From positions 4,711-68,710 of the forward strand of contig CAZKTO010000006.1 of the NCBI GenBank assembly GCA_964555685.1: a DNA stretch of 64,000 nucleotides, in the 5' to 3' direction. Each line of letters begins with the position of its first letter. Within the stretch, counting starts at the first letter, position 1. The notes beneath the pieces are model-generated. The model was not told the DNA's origin and did not search any database. It was given only the letters and a program-made list of their open reading frames with translations. Position numbers and translations under genes: made by a program. Shown here one piece after another: positions 39,678 through 50,872 of the stretch. This DNA is from CAZKTO01 sp964555685 (GTDB lineage Bacteria > Chloroflexota > Dehalococcoidia > SHYB01).

Positions 39678-41726
39678 GTGACGACGTTCCGGTACTCCCA
39701 CTGGGACGGCAGCCAGAGCATCTTCCCCCTGGACGAGAGCGCCATCATGGGCGAGCTCTCGGACCAGCTGCTGTCGCAGGGCGACGTCAGCGCCGCCCTG
39801 CGATCGCTCATGCGCCGGGGCCTGCCCAACCGCTTCGGCGAGCGGTCCATGGGCCTGCAGGACCTGCTCCAGCGGCTCCAGCAGCGGCGGCAGGAGCAGC
39901 TCCAGCGTCATAACCTGGGCTCTGCCCTCGACGACCTGCGCAAGAAGCTGGAGAGCGTCCTGGGCCACGAGAAGGCGGGCATCCAGCGCCAGGTCGAGCG
40001 GGCCCGCGAGCTCCAGCGCCAGGCAGAGGGCGCCCCCGCCCACGGCCTCGACCCGGAGACCGCCCGCAGGCTGGCCCAGGACCTGGAGCGGCGCGCGACC
40101 CGCAACCAGGAGTTCCTCCAGTCGGTCCCCAAGAACGACCTGGGCAAGGCCATCGCCCAGCTCCGCGACTACGAGTTCATGGACCCCCAGGCCAAGGAGG
40201 AGTTCGACGAGCTCCTCAAGATGCTCCAGCGCCAGGCGGCCGATAGCTTCTTCAAGGACGTCTCCCAGGCCCTGCGGAACATGTCCCCGGAGGCGCTCCA
40301 GTTCCTCAAGCAGATGGTCCGCGACCTCAACGAGATGCTGGAGCAACGGCTCCAGGGCCAGGAGCCGGACTTCCAGAAGTTCATGGAGCGGTTCGGCTCC
40401 CTCTTCGGCCCCAACCCTCCCCAGAGCCTGGACCAGCTCATCGAGCAGGTCCAGCGCCAGATGAGGCAGGTCCAGTCGCTCCTCAACAGCCTCTCGCCGG
40501 AGCAGGCCAAGGAGCTCCAGGGCCTGCTCCAGTCCATCATGGGCGACCCGGGCCTGCAAGAGGAGCTGGGGCGCCTGGCCGCGCATCTGGAGGACGCGGA
40601 CCCCCTGGCAGGCCTGCGCCGCGAGTACCCCTTCTCCGGCCAGGACCAGGTGGACCTGTCCCAGGCCCTGGACCTGATGGACCAGCTGCACCGGATGGAC
40701 GAGTTGGAGCGGCAGCTCCGCCGGGCGCAGCAGGGCTCCTCAGCCGGCGACATCGACCGCGATCTCGTCCGCGAGGTCTTGGGCGAGGAGGCCCGCCATG
40801 CCCTCGACCAGCTGGCGCGCCTCGCCGAGTTCCTGGAGAAGCAGGGCTACATCCGCCAGACCGGCGCCCGGTTCGAGCTCACACCCAAGGGCATGCGGAA
40901 GATCGGGCAGAAGGCGCTCCAGGAGATCTTCGCCTATATCAAGAAGGCCCGGCCCGGCGGCCACCAGGTCGATTCCCTCGGCTCCGGAGGCGAGCTGGCC
41001 GACGCCACCAAGCCCTACGAGTTCGGCGACGACTTCCACCCGCACCTCCAGAAGACCATCCTGAACGCCGTGCGCCGCGAGTCGGCCGGGACGCCGGTCA
41101 GGCTCCAGCCCGGGGACTTCGAGGTCTATCGCACGGAGCACCTGTCCCAATCGGCCACGGTGCTCATGCTGGACCTGAGCCTCTCCATGGCCATGCGCGG
41201 CAACTTCATGGCGGCCAAGAAGGTCGCCCTCGCCCTCGATAGTCTCATCCGCACCAACTTCCCGCGCGACAAGATGTTTATCGTCGGCTTCTCCACCTAC
41301 GCCCGCGAGATCAAGGCCGACCGCCTGCCCTACCTGAGCTGGGACGAGTTCGACCCCTACACCAACATCCAGCACGGGCTGGCCGTGTCGCAGAAGCTCC
41401 TCTCGCGCATCAAGGGCGGCAGCAAGCAGATCATCATGATCTCGGACGGGGAGCCCACGGCCCACATGGAGAGCGGCCAGCTCTACCTCCAGTACCCGCC
41501 CAGCCCCCGGACCATCCGCGCCACCCTGAGCGAGGTCCGGCGCTGCACCCAGCAGACCATCGTCATCAACACGTTCATGCTGGACCGCAACTCCTACCTG
41601 GTGGACTTCATCGAGCAGCTCACGCGCATCAACCGGGGCCGCGTCTTCTACACCACGCCGGAGCGGCTGGGACAGTACATCCTGGTGGACTACCTGAGCA
41701 GTCGGCGGCGGAAGATGGTGGGCTAG
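39678..41726 (+). CDS. VWA domain-containing protein
   Basis: A 682-residue protein, GTG start 2 bp after the AAA+ stop. Residues 1-480 are highly helical and Gln/Glu/Arg-rich (LQDLLQRLQQRRQEQLQRHN), likely coiled coil; the C-terminal VWA domain has MIDAS motif LMLDLSLSMAM (DxSxS) and MISDGEPTAHMESG. It is the partner of the AAA+ protein, comparable to ChlI/ChlD. Its stop overlaps the convergent DUF2723 stop by 4 bp. Confidence 0.9.
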   Translation: MTTFRYSHWDGSQSIFPLDESAIMGELSDQLLSQGDVSAALRSLMRRGLPNRFGERSMGLQDLLQRLQQRRQEQLQRHNLGSALDDLRKKLESVLGHEKAGIQRQVERARELQRQAEGAPAHGLDPETARRLAQDLERRATRNQEFLQSVPKNDLGKAIAQLRDYEFMDPQAKEEFDELLKMLQRQAADSFFKDVSQALRNMSPEALQFLKQMVRDLNEMLEQRLQGQEPDFQKFMERFGSLFGPNPPQSLDQLIEQVQRQMRQVQSLLNSLSPEQAKELQGLLQSIMGDPGLQEELGRLAAHLEDADPLAGLRREYPFSGQDQVDLSQALDLMDQLHRMDELERQLRRAQQGSSAGDIDRDLVREVLGEEARHALDQLARLAEFLEKQGYIRQTGARFELTPKGMRKIGQKALQEIFAYIKKARPGGHQVDSLGSGGELADATKPYEFGDDFHPHLQKTILNAVRRESAGTPVRLQPGDFEVYRTEHLSQSATVLMLDLSLSMAMRGNFMAAKKVALALDSLIRTNFPRDKMFIVGFSTYAREIKADRLPYLSWDEFDPYTNIQHGLAVSQKLLSRIKGGSKQIIMISDGEPTAHMESGQLYLQYPPSPRTIRATLSEVRRCTQQTIVINTFMLDRNSYLVDFIEQLTRINRGRVFYTTPERLGQYILVDYLSSRRRKMVG

Positions 41727-43381
41727 CCCGCCCTCTCGCCCTCGGCGTCCGCGCCGGCGGAGGCCAGGGGCGCGACCCTGTAGACAAGCCCCTCCGGGAT
41801 GAGCAGATACGCGGCCTGGAGCAGGGGGTCCTGGAAGGTCGTGTAGACGGGCCGCCCTTCTGCCAGCAGCTTCTCCACGAGGCCCTTCACCACACCCGCA
41901 AAGGGGCCCGACAGGCCCGGCGGCGCCAGGCCTGGGTGGCGGTGCCGGAGCGTATCGACGTACCAGTCGTACTGGAGCAGGTTCCGCGCCACCACCGTCG
42001 CCCCTGGCCCCGTGTCTACAACGAACCGGTAGTACCAGAGCGAGAAGAGCGGCTGGTCCGTGTCCGTGAGGACCACCGCGTCTGGGGGCACGCTGGATAG
42101 GACGGCCGGGCCGAAATCCCGCGCCTCTCGATCGCCGCTCAGGTCCAGATCGCCATAGTTCCGCGCCAGGCTCACGCCCGGCACGAGCGCCACGATGCCG
42201 ATGGCCGCCAGGGCGCCCGCCAGGGCGGCCCGCCGGGCGTCCCAGGCCCGCGGCACGGCGGCCATGACGGCGTAGGCGCCCGCGGCCACCGCCAGTGAGC
42301 CGACAAAGAGGGCCGGGACTAGGAAGACAAAGGAGTCGCTCGCCAGGTAGAAGGTCGCGTAGGAGCAGAGCCCCAGGAACGAGAGGCCCAGCGCCCCTGC
42401 GAAGACGCGGTCCCATCGCCACAGCCGCCAGAAACCAGCGAGCCCCAGGACTACTCCCACGCCTTGATACTGGTCCACCATCTGCTTGGCCCAATCGCCC
42501 AGGCGGTTGTCCCACAGGCCCAGGTCTATCCCGTAGACGTAGCCCCGGTAAGGCCTGGCGGTCACATTCCACAGGAACCCAGAGAGGCTCGAGGGATCGC
42601 CCCAGTTGACCGGCGGATGGCGGGAGGCGCTGACCGGAAGGTAGACGAAGACGCCGAGGCCAGCGACCGCGGCGAGGGCCAGGGCGGGCCACGGTATCCG
42701 GGCCCGGCCCCGGGCCCGCCAGAGGGCCGCTGCGGCCAGCGGCAGCGCCACCCCCGCGACCATGTAGTGGCTGCCCATGCCGAGGCCCAGGACGAACGCC
42801 GCGGCGACGGGACGGAGCGCCGAAGGCGGGCGCCCCCGCCGCTCCACGGCCTCCAGCCAGGAGAGGAGCAGGTAGGTGCTGAGGGCGGCGAAGAAGGCGC
42901 TGGGGGCGTAGACCTCCGCCACCATCGCCTGCCCCCAGAAAACGGGGGCGAAGGCGAGGGACAGGGCGCCCGCCGCGGCTGCGGCCTCCCGGGCGCCGGA
43001 CCCCGCCAGCCCCCGTCCCGCTCCGGCGCCCGCGCTCGCTCCCCTGCCCGGCTCCGAGACCAGCCGCAGCAAGACCAGCGCCGAGCGAAAGGCGAGGGCG
43101 ACGGCGGCCGCGCCAGCAAGGGCTGACATGAGGTTGAGCCGGTACGCCACCTCGCCAAAAGGCAGGAGCGAGAAGAGCCGGCCGGCCAGAATGTAGGTGG
43201 GGTAGCCCGGCGGGTGCGGGACCCCCCAGGTCTCCACGGCGGCCGCCAGCTCGCCGCTGTCGGCCGCGGCATGGCGCCACGTGATGGAGGGCGGCAGCCC
43301 GCTCACGTAGACGCCGAGAGCCAGGCCGAACAGGCCCCACGCGATCAGCGAGGCGCGGTCGAGGCGAAGAGGAGGTCGCAT
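41723..43381 (-). CDS. DUF2723 family membrane protein (glycosyltransferase-like)
   Basis: A 552-residue polytopic membrane protein with about ten or more hydrophobic segments. ADSGELAAAVETWGVPHPPG and YPTYILAGRLFSLLPFG near the N-terminus are the DUF2723 signature, resembling the acidic loop of lipid-linked-sugar glycosyltransferases of the PMT/GT-C type; SASRHPPVNWGDPS and a C-terminal soluble domain follow. Some members O-mannosylate or glycosylate proteins or lipids. Downstream of the surface protein gene on the same strand, separated by a terminator. Confidence 0.87.
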   Translation of the reverse strand: MRPPLRLDRASLIAWGLFGLALGVYVSGLPPSITWRHAAADSGELAAAVETWGVPHPPGYPTYILAGRLFSLLPFGEVAYRLNLMSALAGAAAVALAFRSALVLLRLVSEPGRGASAGAGAGRGLAGSGAREAAAAAGALSLAFAPVFWGQAMVAEVYAPSAFFAALSTYLLLSWLEAVERRGRPPSALRPVAAAFVLGLGMGSHYMVAGVALPLAAAALWRARGRARIPWPALALAAVAGLGVFVYLPVSASRHPPVNWGDPSSLSGFLWNVTARPYRGYVYGIDLGLWDNRLGDWAKQMVDQYQGVGVVLGLAGFWRLWRWDRVFAGALGLSFLGLCSYATFYLASDSFVFLVPALFVGSLAVAAGAYAVMAAVPRAWDARRAALAGALAAIGIVALVPGVSLARNYGDLDLSGDREARDFGPAVLSSVPPDAVVLTDTDQPLFSLWYYRFVVDTGPGATVVARNLLQYDWYVDTLRHRHPGLAPPGLSGPFAGVVKGLVEKLLAEGRPVYTTFQDPLLQAAYLLIPEGLVYRVAPLASAGADAEGERAG

Positions 43382-43412
43382 CGCTGAACCATCCTATCAG
43401 TCGAGACGCGCC

Positions 43413-43447
43413 CATAAAAGAAGGGGCCCGCTTCCGGGCCCCTTCTC
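43413..43447 (-). terminator. Terminator of the Pro/Thr-rich surface protein gene
   Basis: On the minus strand GAAGGGGCCCG, loop GAAG, CGGGCCCCTTC then TTTTAT: an 11-bp stem with T-tract, between the surface protein gene and the DUF2723 gene. Confidence 0.85.
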
Positions 43448-43470
43448 TCTATGCACGCTTGGCGCGGCCG

Positions 43471-44934
43471 TTACGGCGTCGGCCAGCGGCGCATGCGCCA
43501 GAACACGAACCCGGCGGCGGCGAGGACAACGAGCACGCCGATGACGATGCCAACGATGGCGCCGGTCGAGAGGCCGCCCTCCTCCTCTTCCACGACGGGA
43601 GGCGGCGCCGGGGTTGGCGTCGGCGTGGCCGTGGGTACGGCTGTCGGCGTGGGTGTGGGCGCGCGCGTCGGCGTGGCCGTGGGCACAGCTGTCGGTGTGG
43701 CCGTGGGCACAGCTGTCGGCGTGGCCGTGGGCACAGCTGTCGGCGTGGCCGTGGGCCGCGGCGTGGCCGTCGGCGTGGCCGTGGGCCGCGGCGTGGCCGT
43801 CGGCGTGGGCAGCGGCGTCGTCGCCCTGATCACGGCGAAGGGGCTGAACTGGGCGGTCTTGCCGGTGATGGTGTTGGTGACCGGGTCTACCACGATGTCG
43901 GTCAACTGCACCCACTGGCCCGTGGCAGCATCGAACCTGGCGATGACCAGGGTCTGTAGGTTAGTCCCTGGCGGCAAGGTCGCCGGGTCGAACCTCAGCG
44001 TCACGCCGATGGGGGGGTTGAACGTCGCCCCGTCGGGCTGCAGGTTGAAGGGCAGGCCGATGATGTTGGCCCCAGGCGGTGGCGGCGGGGCCTGGGCCGC
44101 TGGGATCGGCGTCACGGTGATGCTGGTCAGTGGGGTGCCCTGAGCGGTCAGCGCCGTGGTCCCGGCGGGAACGTTGACGCTAGCCAGCGTTGAGAGTGCG
44201 CCCGTCGCCGTCACCTGTTGCACTGTGATGGTGGTCGCTGTCTGTACGATACCGAGCGGGGTAACTGGTAGCGGCGCCGTAACGGGCAGCACCACGGGCG
44301 GCGGCGGAGGCGGCGGAGGAGGAGGCGGTGGCGGAGGAGGAGGCGGCGGCGGAGGAGGAGGCGGCGGTGGAGGCGGCGGCGGTGGCGGAGGCGGCGGAGG
44401 TGGCGGCGGAGGTGAGACAAACGCAGTAACCGTCAGTAGAGCGTTCGTCTGCGCCGCCCCGACCCCCGGCAAGGTGAGGGTCAGGATGAACGTGCCCGGC
44501 GTGGTCGCGGTGAACGTGGTGGTCGCCGTTCCCACCGTCGTCGTGGGGGTGAAGGACCCGCCCCCGTCGGTCGTCCAGACGAAGGTCTGGCTCGACGTGA
44601 CGTCCAAGTCATTACCGCACGCCTGGCCACGGAGAGCGACCGCGCTGAATTGGGTCACCACGATGGACGTGGTGGCGGCGCCAGCCGAGGTCAGCACCCG
44701 GAGGAAGCCGCTGGTAGAGAAGGGCGTTGGCCCACCCACGGTGCTGGGGATGGTGCCTGGGACCGTTTCCGCAACGGTGCCGACGGTGCCCGTGGGGACC
44801 GTGATGGTGCCAATACAGGCCGGCGCCTGGGCCCAGGAGGAGGTCCACCGGAAGGACAGGAGCGTCAGGACGACGGCCAGGGAGACCGCAGTGACGAGAG
44901 TCAGCCGCGACCGGCTTCGAAGCATCAGGAGCAT
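43471..44934 (-). CDS. Pro/Thr-rich surface protein with 39-proline tract
   Basis: A 487-residue exported protein. Signal peptide about 1-36 (LTLVTAVSLAVVLTLLSFRW, cleavage near WAQA). Residues about 37-170 are Thr/Val-rich, like an Ig-type domain (SSQTFVWTTDGGGSFTPTTT). Residues 175-213 are 39 uninterrupted prolines. A beta-rich region follows (NPPIGVTLRFDPATLPPGTN). A TATPTAVP-type repeat linker spans about 370-445, with acidic EEEEGG, then the anchor helix TGAIVGIVIGVLVVLAAAGF and basic FWRMRRW. GGAGG precedes the ATG. Role probably adhesion or envelope spacing. Confidence 0.85.
   Translation of the reverse strand: MLLMLRSRSRLTLVTAVSLAVVLTLLSFRWTSSWAQAPACIGTITVPTGTVGTVAETVPGTIPSTVGGPTPFSTSGFLRVLTSAGAATTSIVVTQFSAVALRGQACGNDLDVTSSQTFVWTTDGGGSFTPTTTVGTATTTFTATTPGTFILTLTLPGVGAAQTNALLTVTAFVSPPPPPPPPPPPPPPPPPPPPPPPPPPPPPPPPPPPPPPPVVLPVTAPLPVTPLGIVQTATTITVQQVTATGALSTLASVNVPAGTTALTAQGTPLTSITVTPIPAAQAPPPPPGANIIGLPFNLQPDGATFNPPIGVTLRFDPATLPPGTNLQTLVIARFDAATGQWVQLTDIVVDPVTNTITGKTAQFSPFAVIRATTPLPTPTATPRPTATPTATPRPTATPTAVPTATPTAVPTATPTAVPTATPTRAPTPTPTAVPTATPTPTPAPPPVVEEEEGGLSTGAIVGIVIGVLVVLAAAGFVFWRMRRWPTP
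43600..43816. repeat. Coding minisatellite (TATPTAVP repeats)
   Basis: Near-perfect 24-bp units such as GGCGTGGCCGTGGGCACAGC repeat at least three times in tandem, with diverged units around them. They encode the Pro/Thr linker of the surface protein and could vary in number by slippage. Confidence 0.75.
44296..44412. repeat. CCN tract coding for 39 prolines
   Basis: 117 bases of GGN-type triplets on the plus strand (CCN on the coding strand), mixing all four proline codons, so the run is not a pure microsatellite but is kept as proline. Confidence 0.85.
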
Positions 44935-45416
44935 TGTGGTCCTCCTCCGCTACTTCAGTTGCTTCTGACCCTGGCGCTGCCCCAGGCTGCCCTTCGCATC
45001 GCCGGCCCCGCGATTGCCATCATCGCGCGGCGCCAGATGCGGCGATCAACCGCATCGTCTCTCGGAAGTCATATTCGTGGGAGTCTGGAGGCGGCGTTTT
45101 CCTGCCTAAGTCCATACCTGTCGGCCAGTACCCTTACGATACGCAATCGTGGGGGAGTCTAACATGGCGATTCCGGCGAAGTCAAAGTCATAAGAATCGA
45201 GTTCTATGCCCGTAACATACTCCTAACATACCGCCGCCCCGCCTTTCTACTCTACCCTCTGAAGTATGCATACCGCGGTATGCATGCATGGCGAATCCGG
45301 CGACGTCAATAGAACTCCGTTCGGAAGCAGGGGGTTGATCGGCGCCGTGGGGCCAGGGCTTCCGCACGGGGGTCTCAGAACACCCGCACAGGCCCAGGCC
45401 GGACGGGTCCATCGCC
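44935..45416. other. Gene-free stretch with a 20-bp perfect palindrome
   Basis: No gene seen. Its lower GC stands out. ATGCATACCGCGGTATGCAT at 45266-45285 is a perfect palindrome. The string GGCGATTCCGGCGAAGTCAA (45167-45186) is echoed at 45290-45308 as GGCGAATCCGGCGACGTCA. No promoter is evident. Confidence 0.6.
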
Positions 45417-45446
45417 TTGACACTTATCCTGTTGGCATGGTACAGT
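45417..45446 (+). promoter_or_regulatory. Promoter of the mtnA-metK operon
   Basis: TTGACA (45417-45422), 18-nt spacer, TACAGT (45441-45446); the start point would lie just before the riboswitch. Confidence 0.75.
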
Positions 45447-45465
45447 GCTCCGTACGCCGAGGGGC

Positions 45466-45594
45466 GCTCTTATCGAGAGAGGCAGAGGGAAAGGCCCTGC
45501 GAAGCCCGGCAACCGGTCGCGGCAGGACATCCGCCGACACGGTGCCAAGTCCTCCTCAACCCGGCACTCTTGCGGAGATGGGGAAGATGAGAGC
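45466..45594 (+). promoter_or_regulatory. SAM-I (S-box) riboswitch aptamer
   Basis: P1 pairs GCTCTTATC (45466-45474) with GATGAGAGC (45586-45594). CGAGAGAGGCAGAGGGAAAG, GGCCCTGCGAAGCCCGGCAA and CGGTGCCAAGTCC are the conserved core, kink-turn and pseudoknot segments of S-box RNAs. It should bind S-adenosylmethionine and reduce expression of the following operon. Confidence 0.94.
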
Positions 45595-45608
45595 GGTTCA
45601 TGGTTCGC

Positions 45609-45636
45609 AGTCTCTCCCCCGAGAGACTTTTTTATT
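45609..45636 (+). terminator. Riboswitch expression-platform terminator
   Basis: AGTCTCTC-CCCC-GAGAGACT followed by six T. The 3' P1 strand GAGAG (45589-45593) can instead pair with CTCTC (45612-45616), an antiterminator when SAM is absent. Confidence 0.88.
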
Positions 45637-45655
45637 GACCGTTAGGAAATGACCG

Positions 45656-46686
<1,031 letters not shown>

Positions 46687-46687
<1 letters not shown>

Positions 46688-47562
46688 TGGCGGAGCGTCC
46701 CGTCGAGATCGGCGTCATCGGCGGCAGCGGCCTCTACGAGATGGCCGGCCTGGCCGGCATCGAAGAGCGCCGCGTGAGCACGCCCTTCGGCGAGCCCAGC
46801 GACGCCATCATCGTGGGCACGCTGGAGGGCCGCCGCGTCGCCTTCCTGCCCAGGCACGGTCGCGGCCACCGGCTCAACCCGAGCCAGGTCCCGTTCCGGG
46901 CCAATATCTTCGCCCTCAAGCGCCTGGGCGTCGGCGCCATCCTCTCCATCAGCGCCGTCGGCAGCCTCAAGGAGGCGATCCGGCCCCTGGACATGGTCGT
47001 CCCGGACCAGATCATCGACCGGACCAAGGGGCGGCCCTCCACCTTCTTCTCCGAGGGAGTCGCGGTGCACATCGCCTTCGCGGACCCGTTCTGCGCCGAC
47101 CTCAGCGCCCGGCTCTACGAAGCGGCATCGGCCGAGGGCGTCCGGGCCCACCGGGGCGGGACCTATATCGCCATGGAGGGGCCCCAGTTCTCCACCCGCG
47201 CCGAATCGGAGCTCTACCGCTCCTGGGGGGCCAGCGTCATCGGCATGACGGCGCTCCCTGAGGCGAAGCTCGCCCGCGAGGCCGAGGTCTGCTACGCTCT
47301 CCTGGCCTGCTCGACCGACTACGACTGCTGGCACCCGGAGCACGACGCGGTGACCGCCCAGATGATCATCGCCAACCTGGGCAAGAACGTGGAAGCGGCC
47401 AAGCGGATCGTGCGCCGGGTCGTCGGCGGGATGCCAAAGGAGCGCTCGTGCTCCTGTCATGCGGCGCTGGCGACGGCCATCATCACCGACCGCGCGCGGA
47501 TCCCGGCCAAGGTCCTGGGCGAGCTCGAGCCCGTGCTGGGCAAGTACCTGGCGAAACGATAA
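46687..47562 (+). CDS. mtnP: S-methyl-5'-thioadenosine phosphorylase
   Basis: A 291-residue purine phosphorylase releasing adenine and methylthioribose-1-phosphate, the substrate of MtnA. IGVIGGSGLYEMAGL, FLPRHGRGHRLNPSQVPFRA, GTYIAMEGPQFSTRAESELY and CSTDYDCWHPEHDAV are family blocks; the STD/DYD segment favours adenine nucleosides. Start ATG 46687 shares its A with the mtnA stop. Confidence 0.95.
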
Positions 47563-47615
47563 CCGCTCAACGGAGCGGCCCCCGTTCCTGCAACGCGGGC
47601 CCAGAGGAGGTTGTC

Positions 47616-47972
47616 ATGCCAAAGGTTCAACCGCAAGAGCCATTCAAGCGGATCACGGCGAAAGAGGCGAAGGCGCTGCTGGACCGCGGCAACGTCCAGC
47701 TCATCGACACGCGCCAGCCGTTCGAGTATGCGGCGGGGCACCTCAAGGGGGCCAGGCTTATCCCCCACGACGCTCTCTTCGAGCGGATCGGCGAGGTGGC
47801 GGAGGACAGGGACGTCGTCTTCTACTGCGCCGTGGGGCAGCGGAGCGCGCTGGCCTGCGAGATCGGCGCGGCCATGGGCCGAACCCGCTGCTACAACGTG
47901 GAGGGCGGCATTGAGGCGTGGAAGGCCGCCGGCCTGCCCGTCGAGACCGAGCAGCCCGCCAAGAAAGGCTAG
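47616..47972 (+). CDS. Rhodanese-like domain protein
   Basis: A 118-residue single-domain sulfurtransferase. The active site is VVFYCAVGQRSALAC, with Cys as persulfide carrier, and the N-terminal NVQLIDTRQPFEYAAGHLKG. GAGGAGG precedes ATG 47616. Its place between mtnP and ahcY in a SAM-controlled operon suggests sulfur transfer tied to methionine or homocysteine metabolism; no such role is established. Confidence 0.92.
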   Translation: MPKVQPQEPFKRITAKEAKALLDRGNVQLIDTRQPFEYAAGHLKGARLIPHDALFERIGEVAEDRDVVFYCAVGQRSALACEIGAAMGRTRCYNVEGGIEAWKAAGLPVETEQPAKKG

Positions 47973-47986
47973 CGCCGAGAAACCCT

Positions 47987-49285
<1,299 letters not shown>

Positions 49286-49326
49286 CACCTGGTTGCAGAA
49301 ATGCGCGAACATCCGGCAGCGCTCGG

Positions 49327-49415
49327 CGGCCCTCTCCCCCGGCCCCTCTCCGACACGGAGAGGGGAGTGGATCCCCCTTCCCGCACCGGGAAGGGGGCTA
49401 GGGGGTTAGGGTATC
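49327..49415. repeat. Type B palindromic repeat within the methyl-cycle operon
   Basis: CCCCTCTCCGACACGGAGAG and CCCCCTTCCCGCACCGGGAA hairpins ending GGGGGTTAGGG, between ahcY and metK. The spacing is too small to say whether metK has its own promoter. Confidence 0.65.
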
Positions 49416-49443
49416 TCCGGGCCCCGAAAAGGAGAGCAACGCC

Positions 49444-50736
49444 ATGGGCTACACCTTCATGGAGTCGCCGTGCTACCTGTACACCTCCGAGTCGGTGACG
49501 GAGGGACACCCGGACAAGCTGTGCGACCAGGTCTCGGACGCGATCCTGGACGCCGTGATCGGGGATGACCCGGACGCCCGCGTCGCCATCGAGACGGCCA
49601 CCACCACCGGCCTCGTGGTCGTCATCGGCGAGCTGACCACCACCACCTACGTGGACATCCCCAAGGTCGTGCGGGAGACGGTCCGCCAGGCGGGGTACAT
49701 CAAGCCCGAGTACGGGATCGACTTCCAGAGCTGCGGCATCATCGTCGCCCTGAAGGAGCAGTCGCACGACATCGCCCTCGGCGTGGACGTCTCGAAAGAG
49801 AGCAAGGAGAAAGGCCTGGCGGCCAACAGCTCCGACGACCTGGACAAGATGGGCGCCGGCGACCAGGGGATGATGGTGGGCTTCGCGTGCAACGAGAGCG
49901 ACCCCTTCGACCGGCGGGCGTTCATGCCGCTGCCCATCCACCTGGCGCATCTGCTCACCCGGCGCTTGGCCGAGCTGCGCAAGAGCATGGCGCTGCCCTA
50001 CCTGCGGCCCGATGGCAAGAGCCAGGTGACGGTCGAGTACAGCCACGGCGTCCCCAAGCGCGTCCACACCATCGTTGTGAGCGCCCAGCACGCGCCCGAG
50101 GTCTCGCAGGACGTCATCCGCCGCGACATGCTGGAGGAGGTCATCAAGGTCGTCATTCCCAAGGAGCTGCGGGACAAGGACACCAAGTACTACGTCAACC
50201 CCACGGGCCGGTTCGTCATCGGCGGGCCCACGGGAGACGCCGGCCTCACAGGGCGGAAGATCCTGGTCGACACCTACGGGGGCGTCGCCCGGCACGGCGG
50301 CGGCGCGTTCTCCGGCAAGGACCCCACCAAGGTCGACCGCTCGGGCGCCTACGCGGCCCGGTGGGTCGCCAAGAACGTCGTGGCCGCCGGCCTGGCCGAC
50401 CGGCTCGAAATCCAGGTCTCCTACGCCATCGGCGTGGCCAAGCCCATCTCCATCTCCATCGAGACCTTCGGGACCGGCAAGGTCCCGGACGAGCAGATCC
50501 TGGCCCTCATCAACAAGCACTTCGACCTGCGCCCCTCCGCCATCATCCGCGACCTCAACCTGAGGCGCCCCATCTACCTGAAAACGGCGACCTACGGGCA
50601 CTTCGGCCGATCGGACATGGTCTTCCCGTGGGAGGAGACCAACAAGGCGGCGGCCCTGGCGGCCGACGCCGGCCTGCGGGCTCGGGCCGCGCGGGGAGTC
50701 GCGGCCGAGGCCCGGCACGGCAGCGCCGCGAGCTAG
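49444..50736 (+). CDS. metK: S-adenosylmethionine synthetase
   Basis: A 430-residue enzyme making SAM from methionine and ATP. TSESVTEGHPDKLCDQVSDA, MGAGDQGMMVGFACNE (methionine site) and ARHGGGAFSGKDPTKVDRSG are the three signatures; a C-terminal Ala/Arg-rich tail (RARAARGVAAEARHGSAAS) extends it. Last gene of the riboswitch operon, so its product represses its own synthesis. Confidence 0.96.
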   Translation: MGYTFMESPCYLYTSESVTEGHPDKLCDQVSDAILDAVIGDDPDARVAIETATTTGLVVVIGELTTTTYVDIPKVVRETVRQAGYIKPEYGIDFQSCGIIVALKEQSHDIALGVDVSKESKEKGLAANSSDDLDKMGAGDQGMMVGFACNESDPFDRRAFMPLPIHLAHLLTRRLAELRKSMALPYLRPDGKSQVTVEYSHGVPKRVHTIVVSAQHAPEVSQDVIRRDMLEEVIKVVIPKELRDKDTKYYVNPTGRFVIGGPTGDAGLTGRKILVDTYGGVARHGGGAFSGKDPTKVDRSGAYAARWVAKNVVAAGLADRLEIQVSYAIGVAKPISISIETFGTGKVPDEQILALINKHFDLRPSAIIRDLNLRRPIYLKTATYGHFGRSDMVFPWEETNKAAALAADAGLRARAARGVAAEARHGSAAS

Positions 50737-50759
50737 CTCCTGGGTCTCGCAAATAGCTT

Positions 50760-50860
50760 GTCATTCTGAGGCCCGACGAGTCGGGCCGAAGAATCTGGGG
50801 CGGGGTCCCCACCCCAGACCCGTTGTCGCCCCGACACGTCGGGGCTCCTCAGGGTGACAG
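50760..50860. mobile_element. Type D palindromic element, copy 1
   Basis: Begins GTCATTCTGAG and ends CTCAGGGTGACAG, inverted termini; internally GCCCGACGAGTCGGGC and GCCCCGACACGTCGGGGC hairpins flank GAAGAATCTGGGGCGGGG. It ends 12 bp before the phosphohexomutase ATG, so it forms that gene's leader. Copy 2 is at 59911-60014. Confidence 0.75.
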
Positions 50861-50872
50861 GAAAGGCGAAGC

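Noticed and set aside
40740..43415. An 891-codon minus-strand frame across the VWA and DUF2723 genes
   Set aside because: Low-complexity translation; the VWA gene (MIDAS motif) and DUF2723 gene explain the region.
43600..43816. Regular 24-bp repeats as a CRISPR array
   Set aside because: No spacers; the repeats are contiguous codons of a Pro/Thr linker.
44156..44968. A poly-glycine plus-strand frame
   Set aside because: It is the antisense shadow of the proline tract; the minus-strand frame has a signal peptide, membrane anchor and ribosome site.
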